NCBI GenBank assembly: GCA_027618475.1
Contig: JAQCEJ010000047.1
Coordinates: forward strand, 1 to 38,041
Direction: 5' to 3'
Source: Planctomycetota bacterium
Lineage (GTDB): Bacteria > Planctomycetota > Planctomycetia > Planctomycetales > Planctomycetaceae
Length of the DNA stretch: 38,041 nt
Below the pieces are notes generated by a model. That model saw nothing but the letters and a program-made list of their open reading frames with translations, was not told where the DNA came from and searched no databases. Position numbers and translations under genes: made by a program. Positions 1 to 8,364 of this stretch are shown piece after piece (positions within the stretch are counted from its first letter, which is position 1; the number at the start of each line of letters is the position of its first letter).

Positions 1-1737
1 TTGGCAAGTTGTTGTCGTAACCGCAAGAGTTGTCGCTCCTCTTTGGCTTCCAGCAAGAGCGTGATCAATAAATCCGTTCCGGCGTCGGTCGCGTTTATCG
101 TACAGGAGTCGATCACCGTTCCGATCGACGGATGCACCATTCGTGCACGCGGCCGCAAAATCAATCCCGATGGCGACGACTATCTGTTCTATACCAATCC
201 CATTCGTATTTCGGTGAGACATGGCGACAGTCTACCCGAAGACGACACGATCACACCGACGCCGGAGTCGTCTCAAAATAGCTGGATCGCACTGATCGGC
301 ATGGTCGGTTTGATTTCTCTTTCGGGAGCTTCGTTGTGGACGTTTAAGACGGTCATTGAAAAGGTGGCTCCGTCAGCCGAGAAACGTCGCAACGCAACAG
401 CGAGCGTGAAACGGCGATGGTATCTACGGGTCGGAATCGTGTGGCTCGTGGTGATGTTTTACAGTTCGCTGGTTCCCTTTCGTTTTCAGATGCGATCGTG
501 GCAGAGTCTGTGGGGGGATTTGCAAAACATCAACTGGTACTGGCCCGCCGCCGCCGACCGTACCGAACTCTGGATTCACTTCTGGCTGGCATTGACGATG
601 AGTTTTCTGTGGCTGGGAGGATTAATCGCCGAACAGCCTCGGCGACGTGTCCGCACGGCAGCAGCCCTGGGCGTTCTCTTGCTCGGCCTTTGTACTGTCG
701 GATTGTGGGAATCTTTAACGGCGATGTTGCTGGGGCTGAAGCTCTCGCATTTGAAACTGATCGCAGCGGGGTCGGGCTGCCTGTTCGGTGTGATTACCTG
801 GCTGACAGTCGGTGATTACGTGCATCGCTCGTTGGGCGAATTCATCGGCGTGTCGCATCGCCGGCGTCAGACGGACCTGCTCTTGATCGCCTATATCGTC
901 GGTTTCGCCATCTGTTCGCTCATGCCGTTTGACCTGTTGATGCGTCCGGAAGATGTGAATTTAAAATTCGAGGCGAGGCGCATTCTGTTAGTTCCGTTCG
1001 GAAAGGAATCGCGTGCATTTCAATCGTTTGTCGTATCGATTCTTTCATTCATTCCGGTCGGAATCGGAATGTCTTTCATCGGTCAAACGACGAAGGGAAC
1101 TCTGCGTGCGTTTCTGCCAAGCCTGGCATTCGCAGCGATGTTTGCCGTTGCCATTGAATTCGGGCATCTGATCGCATTCAGCCGCATCGCAGATACGACA
1201 CTTCTTCTGGCGCATTGTCTCGGCGCACTTATCGGCGTGGCCGTCGTGCGGTTTCCGGGGAGCGACGAACATAAACTGCTCACCTACTACGCCGACAAAT
1301 ACGAAATCGGGGCGCGCATGTATTGGAAGATCGCGGCAGTCGCGTATGTGCTGCTACTTTGCTTTCTGTTCTGGTGGCCGTTTCAGGTTCTCGGCAATTC
1401 GTCGGCGATCGACCAGCGATTCAGTCGCTTCATTCATTGGCCGTTTTCCGTTTGGCAGCATCCGACCGAACCGAATCCGGTGACTCGATTGATGATGTTC
1501 GTCCCGTTGGGAATGATGTTGGCGCAGATTATCGGGGATCAAACGTTACCGGCAGCACTGCGGAAGAGACTGGGACGGATCGCACTCAGTCTGGTCGTTC
1601 TTTTCGGAATCGGGATCGAATTGGTGCAGGCATTTCTCCCTCCCAATGTTCCCGACATCACCGATGCGCTGCTCTACGGCGTCGGAACACTCATCGGAAT
1701 GATGGTGATGTCGAAATGGTTGAGAAGTTCTGTGTGA
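1..1737 (+). CDS. VanZ-like membrane protein with three VanZ-like repeats, 5' end probably outside window
   Basis: The open frame runs from the first base of the window, where the TTG codon is only the window edge, so the true start is probably upstream. About residues 1-85 look extracytoplasmic, ending in a YLFYTNPIRI stretch that resembles the C-terminal end of PHP-type metallohydrolases (a weak inference). A membrane segment follows near residues 92-115. Three VanZ-like units come next, at about 138-265, 288-420 and 440-575. Units 2 and 3 carry the family pattern PF, then F(I/V)P(V/L)G, then a Glu-containing helix, then D(I/T)TD/L with a final GxLIG helix; unit 1 is more degenerate. VanZ family proteins are small membrane proteins, one of which gives low-level teicoplanin resistance; the biochemical role is unknown. 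It converges on the minus-strand glycan arm and has its own terminator at 1931-1984. Confidence 0.75.
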   Translation: MASCCRNRKSCRSSLASSKSVINKSVPASVAFIVQESITVPIDGCTIRARGRKINPDGDDYLFYTNPIRISVRHGDSLPEDDTITPTPESSQNSWIALIGMVGLISLSGASLWTFKTVIEKVAPSAEKRRNATASVKRRWYLRVGIVWLVVMFYSSLVPFRFQMRSWQSLWGDLQNINWYWPAAADRTELWIHFWLALTMSFLWLGGLIAEQPRRRVRTAAALGVLLLGLCTVGLWESLTAMLLGLKLSHLKLIAAGSGCLFGVITWLTVGDYVHRSLGEFIGVSHRRRQTDLLLIAYIVGFAICSLMPFDLLMRPEDVNLKFEARRILLVPFGKESRAFQSFVVSILSFIPVGIGMSFIGQTTKGTLRAFLPSLAFAAMFAVAIEFGHLIAFSRIADTTLLLAHCLGALIGVAVVRFPGSDEHKLLTYYADKYEIGARMYWKIAAVAYVLLLCFLFWWPFQVLGNSSAIDQRFSRFIHWPFSVWQHPTEPNPVTRLMMFVPLGMMLAQIIGDQTLPAALRKRLGRIALSLVVLFGIGIELVQAFLPPNVPDITDALLYGVGTLIGMMVMSKWLRSSV

Positions 1738-1930
1738 AATGTCGTCGTGTACGGCGGTATCCATTTTGCCAAGTGTCACCAGGAGATTCACAACCCTCTC
1801 AGCGAAAAGTCAGTCACATCCACCCGGTCGATAATTCCGTCATCTATTGGGTGCTGTACTAATTCGAATACCCCCGTTTCTTCCGCGGCATATCCGTCGG
1901 TATCACCGGCGGCCTTCCGGGAAGAAGCGC

Positions 1931-1984
1931 AGCAGCAGTCGTGATGCAACACCCCCGTGTTCGCTCCGACTGCTGCTTTTTTTT
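1931..1984 (+). terminator. Rho-independent terminator downstream of the VanZ-like gene
   Basis: An 11-bp perfect stem (AGCAGCAGTCG at 1931-1941 against CGACTGCTGCT at 1967-1977) is followed by T8 at 1977-1984. The 25-nt loop contains a smaller nested hairpin, AACAC/GTGTT, at 1948-1961. The T-tract orientation serves plus-strand transcription. The terminator lies about 190 bp past the VanZ stop codon, and I see no convincing gene in 1738-1930. Confidence 0.8.
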
Positions 1985-2002
1985 GGTTATTCGCCATTTG
2001 AT

Positions 2003-3421
2003 TCAAATGATCTCCCAGTAACCTCCAAATAAGCAGGCCGACCAGCACAATCCCAGTGTCATCGCGGCGATCATCGGCCAACGAAAGCGACTTTCGGATA
2101 ATCGCAAACCACACGCGATGAAAACAGGCAAGATGACCCAACCATATCGGCCAACCGACGCCAATGAACTCGTCTGGGTCAGGATCAACAGCACCGTCCC
2201 GATCGAGAAGAGCGACTGGCCCCAGCCGAGCTTTCGAACGGTTGGCAGGTAAAACAGAATCCAGACGAACATCAGAGGATCGGCAATTCGCCATGAATAC
2301 AAATTGCCGACGGGTTCACCCGTCGACATCAATTCGAGTGAATACCTCACACTGTTAAAGATTTTGAAGAACCAGCGGATCGGATTCCACTGAGAAGCGG
2401 TTTCCTGATAATTTCCCCAACTGCTGATCGCTTTGAAATAGATGAAGGGATCGCCGAATTCCTGTCCGAGATACCAGAAATAGGTCACCAGGCCCATCCC
2501 CGATAAAGCCATACCGATGGTAGCGCTCAACCATCGCCGACGTATCCAGCCGTCGATCAGTACGGCTCCCAGAAGAATACCGGGAGGTCGCATGGCTGAC
2601 GTCAGTCCCACAATCAACCCGGTGACGATATATCGTTGGCGTTGCACATACCACATCGCTCCCACGACCGCGAGCGCCATCAACGAATCGGAATAAGCCA
2701 CCGTTCCGAAAAATGATGCGGGATACAACAGCCAAGCCCATGTCGTCCAGCGGGCCACCTGCTCATTGTACATTCGGCGAACAAATTCATAGAGAACGCA
2801 CGACGTCAATAGTGTCGCCACGTTGGAGATCAGCAAAGCCGCCAGGACGGCTGGTATGCCAATATACCCCAGAATGCGGATCATCAGCGGAAAAACAGGA
2901 AAGAACACGAGATTCTGTTCGCGGCGGTCTTCCCGTGCGACGGGAGCATTCGATCGTTTTTTTGCATCCTCCAAAATTGACGTCCCACCGGGATCGCGGT
3001 TCAACACGTATCCCACTTCGGAAATCGACAGATACCAGAACGAATCCCATCGAAATAACGGCGAGATCCACTTCCATTCGTCTCCGACTTCGAGACCAAT
3101 CATGGGTGACGGATCGTACTCTTCCGGATGCGCGGCCCAGGCGTGGTAGTATGCCGCCAGGTCAGACTTCGGACCGGCCGCAGCATTCAGCTGGCGAAAA
3201 TCAAGCTGAATCGGCCAGTACAACCATCCCGCGTACAGAAAAAACAGGCAGATCAGTCGTGTCACACCCCAGGCCAGTACCGGTTCGCTCCAGGTCTTCC
3301 ACCACGGCAGCATCCGATTCGGTTCGTCGGTAAGATCGCCGGCAACACCGACATTCTCTGGAATCTGCGGAGTGATTGGCACCTGATTCGGCACTGCGGA
3401 GTGAAATAAATTGATACTCAT
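2003..3421 (-). CDS. PIG-V-like GT-C mannosyltransferase family protein (copy 1)
   Basis: This 472-residue polytopic membrane protein carries the signature RWDSFWYLSISEVGY around residues 123-137. That matches the WD...WYL.Ia..GY motif of PIG-V (GPI mannosyltransferase II, GT-C fold) and its bacterial relatives. Such enzymes use polyprenyl-phosphate sugars on the outer face of the membrane; the donor and acceptor here are unknown. It is a clear paralogue of the plus-strand gene at 13276-14586: both share DF..LN near the N-terminus, the WD motif, FFPVFPL, and an MRPP/VRPP stretch. It is the last gene of the left arm, 59 bp after the YfhO-like gene, with an ATG start at 3421. Confidence 0.85.
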   Translation of the reverse strand: MSINLFHSAVPNQVPITPQIPENVGVAGDLTDEPNRMLPWWKTWSEPVLAWGVTRLICLFFLYAGWLYWPIQLDFRQLNAAAGPKSDLAAYYHAWAAHPEEYDPSPMIGLEVGDEWKWISPLFRWDSFWYLSISEVGYVLNRDPGGTSILEDAKKRSNAPVAREDRREQNLVFFPVFPLMIRILGYIGIPAVLAALLISNVATLLTSCVLYEFVRRMYNEQVARWTTWAWLLYPASFFGTVAYSDSLMALAVVGAMWYVQRQRYIVTGLIVGLTSAMRPPGILLGAVLIDGWIRRRWLSATIGMALSGMGLVTYFWYLGQEFGDPFIYFKAISSWGNYQETASQWNPIRWFFKIFNSVRYSLELMSTGEPVGNLYSWRIADPLMFVWILFYLPTVRKLGWGQSLFSIGTVLLILTQTSSLASVGRYGWVILPVFIACGLRLSESRFRWPMIAAMTLGLCWSACLFGGYWEII

Positions 3422-3480
3422 GGCGGATACATTCTTCGTCAGAGGATCTGTCGATATGTCGACAACGGATGGGCTCGCCG

Positions 3481-6081
3481 TCAGACTCGTTCCAGGGGTT
3501 CGCCGATCGCAGGGTCAGTAATCTCAGCATCGTGGTGCTGCACGATTGGTTCGCGTACCTTGCCGTCACTTGAACTGTCAGCAGGGCCGTTTTTTCTCAA
3601 TCGATTGATGGCGACGATCAGCGTGGTGAACAACGTCATCAGCGTGATAATCTTTCCCTGAAGATAACCAGGGGGCGTGTAGTCAAATGCGATTTCATGC
3701 GTTCCGGGTTCGAGGGGAATAACGCGAAAGGCCAGATCGCCGAGCATGATACGCGTCGGCCTGCCATTGTCGGTCGCTTTCCACCCAAGCTGAAACAGAT
3801 CGGTGAGAACGAGATACCCTGGCTGGTCGAGCTTGGCCGTTAACTTGATATGGTTAGGAGAATAGTCGGTAATGGTCGCCGGCCGAAATTCCGATCGAGG
3901 GCCCTGCGGTAATACGTCGTTGTCCAGCAGTACCGCGCGGCGTGGATCGAACGAATCGAGTTGCTGTTTCAGGTCGGCTTGCGATTTCGGTTTTTCCACG
4001 TTTCCGACGATAAATGCACGCGGTAATGCGTTGGGATTCTCCCAGCATTCCACCGGAATGCTCTTCTCGGCAATCGAATCTTCGCGACGTAACGCGATCG
4101 GCGGAACCCGCCCCGCTCCTCGCACGATCCAGCCCGCCGGTGGGGTTAACGCATATTCCTTTGACCATAACGCGTACTTAACGCCGAACAGATCGATGAG
4201 ATTTAAGCGTGTCTTCGTCAGGTCGAATTTCCAAAAACCCATTTCTTCAATTGGCGGCGTTTTTTCGAGGGTCAAGTTCTGAATCGCCACGAAATAGTAC
4301 GTCAACATCAGCGGGTCGTAGCCGCGGAGACGATGAATTCCCATTTCGCTCGATCGCTGATCGTTAAGAATAAAATGCTGAGTTGCCACCCGCGGGTACG
4401 AACCGGCGTCACCATTCGCTGCGGCAAGCTGACGCAAATCGAACGCCCTGTTCAGCTCATCATCGGCAGTCTCGGATTTAATTCGTTCGTCATCAATATT
4501 ATCAGATCGATCGGCAATCGCGATCGGTCTCACAGTCGTAATGGCTTCAGATGAGAATCGTCCCGATTCGATCAACGTGACGATACCCAGCAGAATCGGT
4601 ATTGCCAGATTCCGCCATCTCGCGTTCGCTGGAGAAACCAGCTTATCGACTGCGAAAAACGTAGTCGCGGGAGCGGCGAGACAGAGCCAGATTATCGGGC
4701 TTTGCCATATCTGCCGCAGAATCTCCGTCGACGTTAATTCGAGGCCTTTCGGCATTGTCAGTCCGATCACTACAGAAGCCAAGAGGCCAAAGGCACAAGC
4801 GATCAACAGCGGAAACCAGGCAAAGGTGGTTTCCTTTTCAGACGATTTGGCGCTCAGGCGTCTCATACCAAAGTCGACGCCGAATCCGGCGAGCATCGCG
4901 ATAACGATCTGCGTAAAAAAGAGGGCACGCCCTGGTCCGCGAAACCAGGCAATTCCAGGGACCGTATCGTAGAGCAATGGGAACAATGGACCGTTGCGTC
5001 CCATGGCGAAGAGAAACGATCCCGCGAGTACCAGACTCAGTCTTACGACGCCCGGCCGACGATAACAACCGGCGATTCCCATACCCGCAAGTACACAGGG
5101 AATCAGCCCGAAGTACAACGCCATTTCACAGTACGGCGTGAATTCAACTTTGTAGACGGTTGGCGTTCCGATAATAAACGGATCGAGCAACTGCGCGAAA
5201 TTCTGCATCAGAAACTGATCGCCGCTGATCTGCCGGCCCGATTCGCGAAACACGGCCCGCATCGATGAATTGGAGTAAAGCTGAATCGGTATCAGATCGA
5301 TGCATACCACTCCTATGGTCATGATACCGACGGTGAACCACCGCACCATGAGTTGCAGCGCCGACCGCATATCTTTGCCGGCCATCAGTGCCACCATGTC
5401 TGCCACGACGAACAGCGAAAGGATGAGCACCAGGTAATACGTCTCTTGCACATGATTGCAAAAGAAGCTCATCGCCAGCACAAAACCCATCGCGATCACG
5501 CCCAGGCGGTCGCCGACACGAACCGATTGATACGCCAGCATTCCCCACGGTATCCAGCTGACGGCACAAATCTGCGCATAATGTCCATCGCCCGTATGCG
5601 CCAGCCAATAAGGGGCAGAGAGTGCCACGATACCCGCAAACAGAGCGCTTCCCCAGCGGCAACGCATCGACCGCAACAGAAAATAGACACCGAAACCAGC
5701 CCACCAGTGATGCGCGACCAGCAACCAGCTCAACGCGATCGACGCCGGCAGGAAATGGCACAGCCAGTTAGGAGGATAATATAACGCCGACTGAGGATTG
5801 CCAACGTACGCCAATCCCAGGCTGATATGCGGATTCCACGCCGGAAATTCGCCATATTTCTGCTGCATCGCGGTCGCATATTCTCGGCTGGGAATATAAT
5901 ACGCGATGAGATCGTTTAACCCCTCTCGTTGCGGTCCCACGAGAACTTCCGTCGGATGAAGCGTTAATGGGTGGAATACGACCAACGCGACAAATGCCAG
6001 AACGATCGCCGCCAGCAGATGCCATTGCCACGATCGACCGTCGACGTTCATCTCTTCGTTATCCGCAGCCAACCATTTCAT
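3481..6081 (-). CDS. YfhO-family membrane protein, putative GT-C glycosyltransferase (copy 1)
   Basis: The protein has 866 residues with a long polytopic N-terminal part and a soluble C-terminal domain ending in a last membrane segment. Early motifs are VGPQREGLNDL, AWNPHISLG and GNPQSALYYPPNW, followed by TGDGHYAQ. The other copy (8365-10599) has the same order: VGPQNSGFNDV, VWNPGG, GNPQSSLFYP, NTGEGHYNQ. The C-terminal GYLVLTDLFQLGWKATDNG is typical of YfhO proteins. In Bacillus, YfhO works with CsbB (GT2) and GtcA in lipoteichoic acid glycosylation. The frame is open further upstream to 6207, but I choose ATG 6081 because it overlaps the methyltransferase stop as ATGA, suggesting translational coupling. 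The acceptor in a planctomycete is unknown. Confidence 0.85.
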   Translation of the reverse strand: MKWLAADNEEMNVDGRSWQWHLLAAIVLAFVALVVFHPLTLHPTEVLVGPQREGLNDLIAYYIPSREYATAMQQKYGEFPAWNPHISLGLAYVGNPQSALYYPPNWLCHFLPASIALSWLLVAHHWWAGFGVYFLLRSMRCRWGSALFAGIVALSAPYWLAHTGDGHYAQICAVSWIPWGMLAYQSVRVGDRLGVIAMGFVLAMSFFCNHVQETYYLVLILSLFVVADMVALMAGKDMRSALQLMVRWFTVGIMTIGVVCIDLIPIQLYSNSSMRAVFRESGRQISGDQFLMQNFAQLLDPFIIGTPTVYKVEFTPYCEMALYFGLIPCVLAGMGIAGCYRRPGVVRLSLVLAGSFLFAMGRNGPLFPLLYDTVPGIAWFRGPGRALFFTQIVIAMLAGFGVDFGMRRLSAKSSEKETTFAWFPLLIACAFGLLASVVIGLTMPKGLELTSTEILRQIWQSPIIWLCLAAPATTFFAVDKLVSPANARWRNLAIPILLGIVTLIESGRFSSEAITTVRPIAIADRSDNIDDERIKSETADDELNRAFDLRQLAAANGDAGSYPRVATQHFILNDQRSSEMGIHRLRGYDPLMLTYYFVAIQNLTLEKTPPIEEMGFWKFDLTKTRLNLIDLFGVKYALWSKEYALTPPAGWIVRGAGRVPPIALRREDSIAEKSIPVECWENPNALPRAFIVGNVEKPKSQADLKQQLDSFDPRRAVLLDNDVLPQGPRSEFRPATITDYSPNHIKLTAKLDQPGYLVLTDLFQLGWKATDNGRPTRIMLGDLAFRVIPLEPGTHEIAFDYTPPGYLQGKIITLMTLFTTLIVAINRLRKNGPADSSSDGKVREPIVQHHDAEITDPAIGEPLERV

Positions 6082-6896
6082 GAACCGATCTCCCCAATCG
6101 CCGCCGATACCGGGTCGCGCGAACTCTCTGATTCGTCGGGCCGGACAAAAACAGCCAGGAGCGAACTTCCACACAAAACCGGCAAACCGAACGTGGCAGC
6201 GATCCACGACTCGGCTAGTGAGCAGACTCGCATCGCGGCGTTGATCGGCCGTGGCGGAATGCTTACCGCGTACGAATCGGGCTTCTTACGGCTGAGCCAT
6301 TTTCTCGCGTAAACCATGCCCAGCGACCAACCAAAGAGATAACGCATGTCGCGGCAAGTGAAACCGGCCTCGTGGATGACGTGTCTCAACGACGGTTTTG
6401 TATAACGGCGGAAATGCAAATTCACGTCGTCATGGACGCTCCACAACGAAGGGAGTGCGGGAACCGTGAGAATCACTATTCCCCCGGGCTTGAGAGCATC
6501 GAAGACTTTACTTAACGCCGCGCGATCGTCTTCGATGTGTTCGAGCACATCGAGCATAAGAACGACGTCATACCGGCGCGAAATCAGATAGTCGCGGTCG
6601 AAGGCCGTTTGTTCAATACGATCGATCCAGCGGCTCGCGGGATCGATAAGATGGGCATCCGGTTCGATCCCGTAGACCTCGCCATACCGCGACCAGTCGT
6701 CGAACGCCACACCTCCCGCACAACCGATGTCGAGCAGCGCCGGCCTGTCGTTCACCTCTGTCGAATGAGAACGGGGGTTCGGTCCTCTGTCGTCACGCCA
6801 ACGATCGAGTTCGCGCAGCACGATCTGATGACGCGATTGCCACCACCAGTGGTCGCGCCACAGTTCGACGTACGATCGGCTGTAAGACTCTTTCAT
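6078..6896 (-). CDS. Class I SAM-dependent methyltransferase
   Basis: This 272-residue protein has a Rossmann motif I LLDIGCAGG at about 54-62, an acidic motif (GIEPD, about 76-80) and the post-I block MLDVLEHIEDD at about 114-123. A KPGGIVILTVP block and a LHFRRYT stretch follow, as in Methyltransf_23/UbiG-like enzymes of glycan clusters. It most likely methylates a sugar, lipid carrier or glycan end; the substrate cannot be read from the sequence. It lies 15 bp after the GT2 gene and overlaps the following YfhO gene by 4 bp, so it is part of the left-arm operon. ATG start at 6896. Confidence 0.85.
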   Translation of the reverse strand: MKESYSRSYVELWRDHWWWQSRHQIVLRELDRWRDDRGPNPRSHSTEVNDRPALLDIGCAGGVAFDDWSRYGEVYGIEPDAHLIDPASRWIDRIEQTAFDRDYLISRRYDVVLMLDVLEHIEDDRAALSKVFDALKPGGIVILTVPALPSLWSVHDDVNLHFRRYTKPSLRHVIHEAGFTCRDMRYLFGWSLGMVYARKWLSRKKPDSYAVSIPPRPINAAMRVCSLAESWIAATFGLPVLCGSSLLAVFVRPDESESSRDPVSAAIGEIGS

Positions 6897-6911
6897 CGAT
6901 TGTTACTTCGG

Positions 6912-7997
6912 TTATTGTTGCTCTTTCGGAATCGGTGTCACCGCTCCGTTTTCATCGGCATCGATCGCGAGAGAGCGGCGATCTCTCTGTGCCATCGGAG
7001 GAATAACAAACCAGCCGACCGGGTGGAGCGGACGCTCGGCAATGTTGTCGTCGAATCCGCGTGCCGCCGCGATGACCCAAGGGGGCCGGCCTTTGACTTC
7101 ATCGAACACTCGCGCCAGATATTCACCTACAACGCCGATCAGCATCATGTTGAGCCCGGAGACGAACAGAATAAGCGAGACCATGCTCGTCCAGCCTGCC
7201 GACTGTCGCGGATGCATTCCCATGACCGTCAGATCGGTCGCCCACCACGCGACGAGAAACGCAATGAGACCGATCGACGTGCCGCAAAAAAGAATTCCCA
7301 GCCAGCTCGCCAGCCGCAAAGGTGCCCCGCTGAACGACAGAATGCCGTTGATAGCCAGCTGCATTAATTTCGAGAATGTGTATTTTACATCTCCGGCATG
7401 GCGGGCGTGACGTTCGTAAGCGACACCCGTTTGCCGAAAGCCGGCCCAGCTCCGCAGACCCCGTACAAATCGAGTCCGCTCGGGCATCTGCGCCAGCACC
7501 TTCACGACCGAACGGTCCATCACACAGAAATCGCCGGCATCAAGAGGTACGTCGATTTCGGCCAACCGTTTTAGCAGTCGATAAAACAACGCGTACGCCG
7601 ACCGCTTGAAGATGTTTTCTTTGCGGCGCGTTCGAATCGCATACACCACCTGAAAGCCTTCTCTCCATTTTTCGAGAAAGCGGCCGAGTTCTTCGGGAGG
7701 ATCCTGAAGATCGGCATCCATCACAACAACGGCATCGCCTCGACTGTAATGGATACCTGCGGAGACCGCCGGCTGATGGCCGAAGTTTCGCGATAAATGC
7801 AGCACCTTCCAGCGTGGATCTTCCGTATGAATCGCGTTCAGTATCTCAACAGAAGCATCGGTCGAACCGTCGTCCACGACAATGACTTCATAATCGCAGT
7901 TCCACTGAGGCGCGGCGTTCGTCAGCCGATCGTACAACGCCGGCAGCGTCTCTTCTTCATTCATCACCGGGATGACAATTGAGATCAATGGTCTCAT
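6912..7997 (-). CDS. GT2 polyprenyl-phosphate glycosyltransferase, GtrB/CsbB/DPM1-like (copy 1)
   Basis: The GT-A domain begins SIVIPVMNEEE and carries VDDGSTD (nucleotide binding) and DADLQDPPEE (DXD-like, metal/donor binding). Two hydrophobic hairpins follow in the C-terminal third, and the end contains GEYLARVFDEVKGRPPW. This is the GtrB/CsbB/ArnC architecture, which loads one sugar from a nucleotide donor onto undecaprenyl phosphate at the cytoplasmic face. The neighbouring YfhO proteins make a CsbB-YfhO style pair. I choose ATG 7997 because the fold starts four residues later; ATG 8027 and TTG 8057 are in-frame alternatives. The sugar is unknown. Confidence 0.88.
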   Translation of the reverse strand: MRPLISIVIPVMNEEETLPALYDRLTNAAPQWNCDYEVIVVDDGSTDASVEILNAIHTEDPRWKVLHLSRNFGHQPAVSAGIHYSRGDAVVVMDADLQDPPEELGRFLEKWREGFQVVYAIRTRRKENIFKRSAYALFYRLLKRLAEIDVPLDAGDFCVMDRSVVKVLAQMPERTRFVRGLRSWAGFRQTGVAYERHARHAGDVKYTFSKLMQLAINGILSFSGAPLRLASWLGILFCGTSIGLIAFLVAWWATDLTVMGMHPRQSAGWTSMVSLILFVSGLNMMLIGVVGEYLARVFDEVKGRPPWVIAAARGFDDNIAERPLHPVGWFVIPPMAQRDRRSLAIDADENGAVTPIPKEQQ

Positions 7998-8057
7998 ACG
8001 AGCTGATTTCCGTAGAACTGGTTTCATAACCCGGTTGGCGACCGAAAAGGCGTTCAA

Positions 8058-8364
8058 ATGGTCCTGAAATACTTGAAGTCCAGAGGGTTATGAAACTACC
8101 TGTAGTCTAAAAAATACGCCACACCTCGTTGCCTTGAAGCAACGCGAACTTCACTTCCGCTCCATCGCATCGATTGTTGTATTCCGTCGTTTATCGCTGC
8201 GAATTCATTCTGTTCGTCATATCTGATACGCTGTAATCGGCACCACATACACCACACTTACTCCCCATCGAGGCGTTGCAATGTGTGAGAACGATTTGGC
8301 ACTTTCTGTTCCATTCGAGGGCATCCCGTGTCGGTGATTGCCTGGAAAATCGCTCAGAGCCGGG
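8058..8364. other. Intergenic region between YfhO copy 2 and the GT2 gene
   Basis: About 300 bp without a convincing gene. It contains a weak small inverted repeat (GTTGC/GCAAC, 8129-8144) and a short A-run at 8108-8113. These are not arranged as a clean terminator. It may hold a promoter for the GT2-methyltransferase-YfhO-PIG-V run on the minus strand, but I cannot point to boxes. Confidence 0.4.

Noticed and set aside
1788-2294. 168-codon minus-strand frame at the end of the PIG-V gene
   Set aside because: Overlaps the real PIG-V-like gene in another frame; the non-overlapping part (1788-2002) shows nothing convincing.
6537-7367. 276-codon plus-strand open frame
   Set aside because: It lies antisense to the methyltransferase and GT2 genes, which have clear motifs; it is rich in Arg/His/Pro as expected of a shadow frame.
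8129-8144. Small hairpin GTTGC/GCAAC as a terminator
   Set aside because: Five-bp stem not followed by a T-tract at the right distance on either strand.
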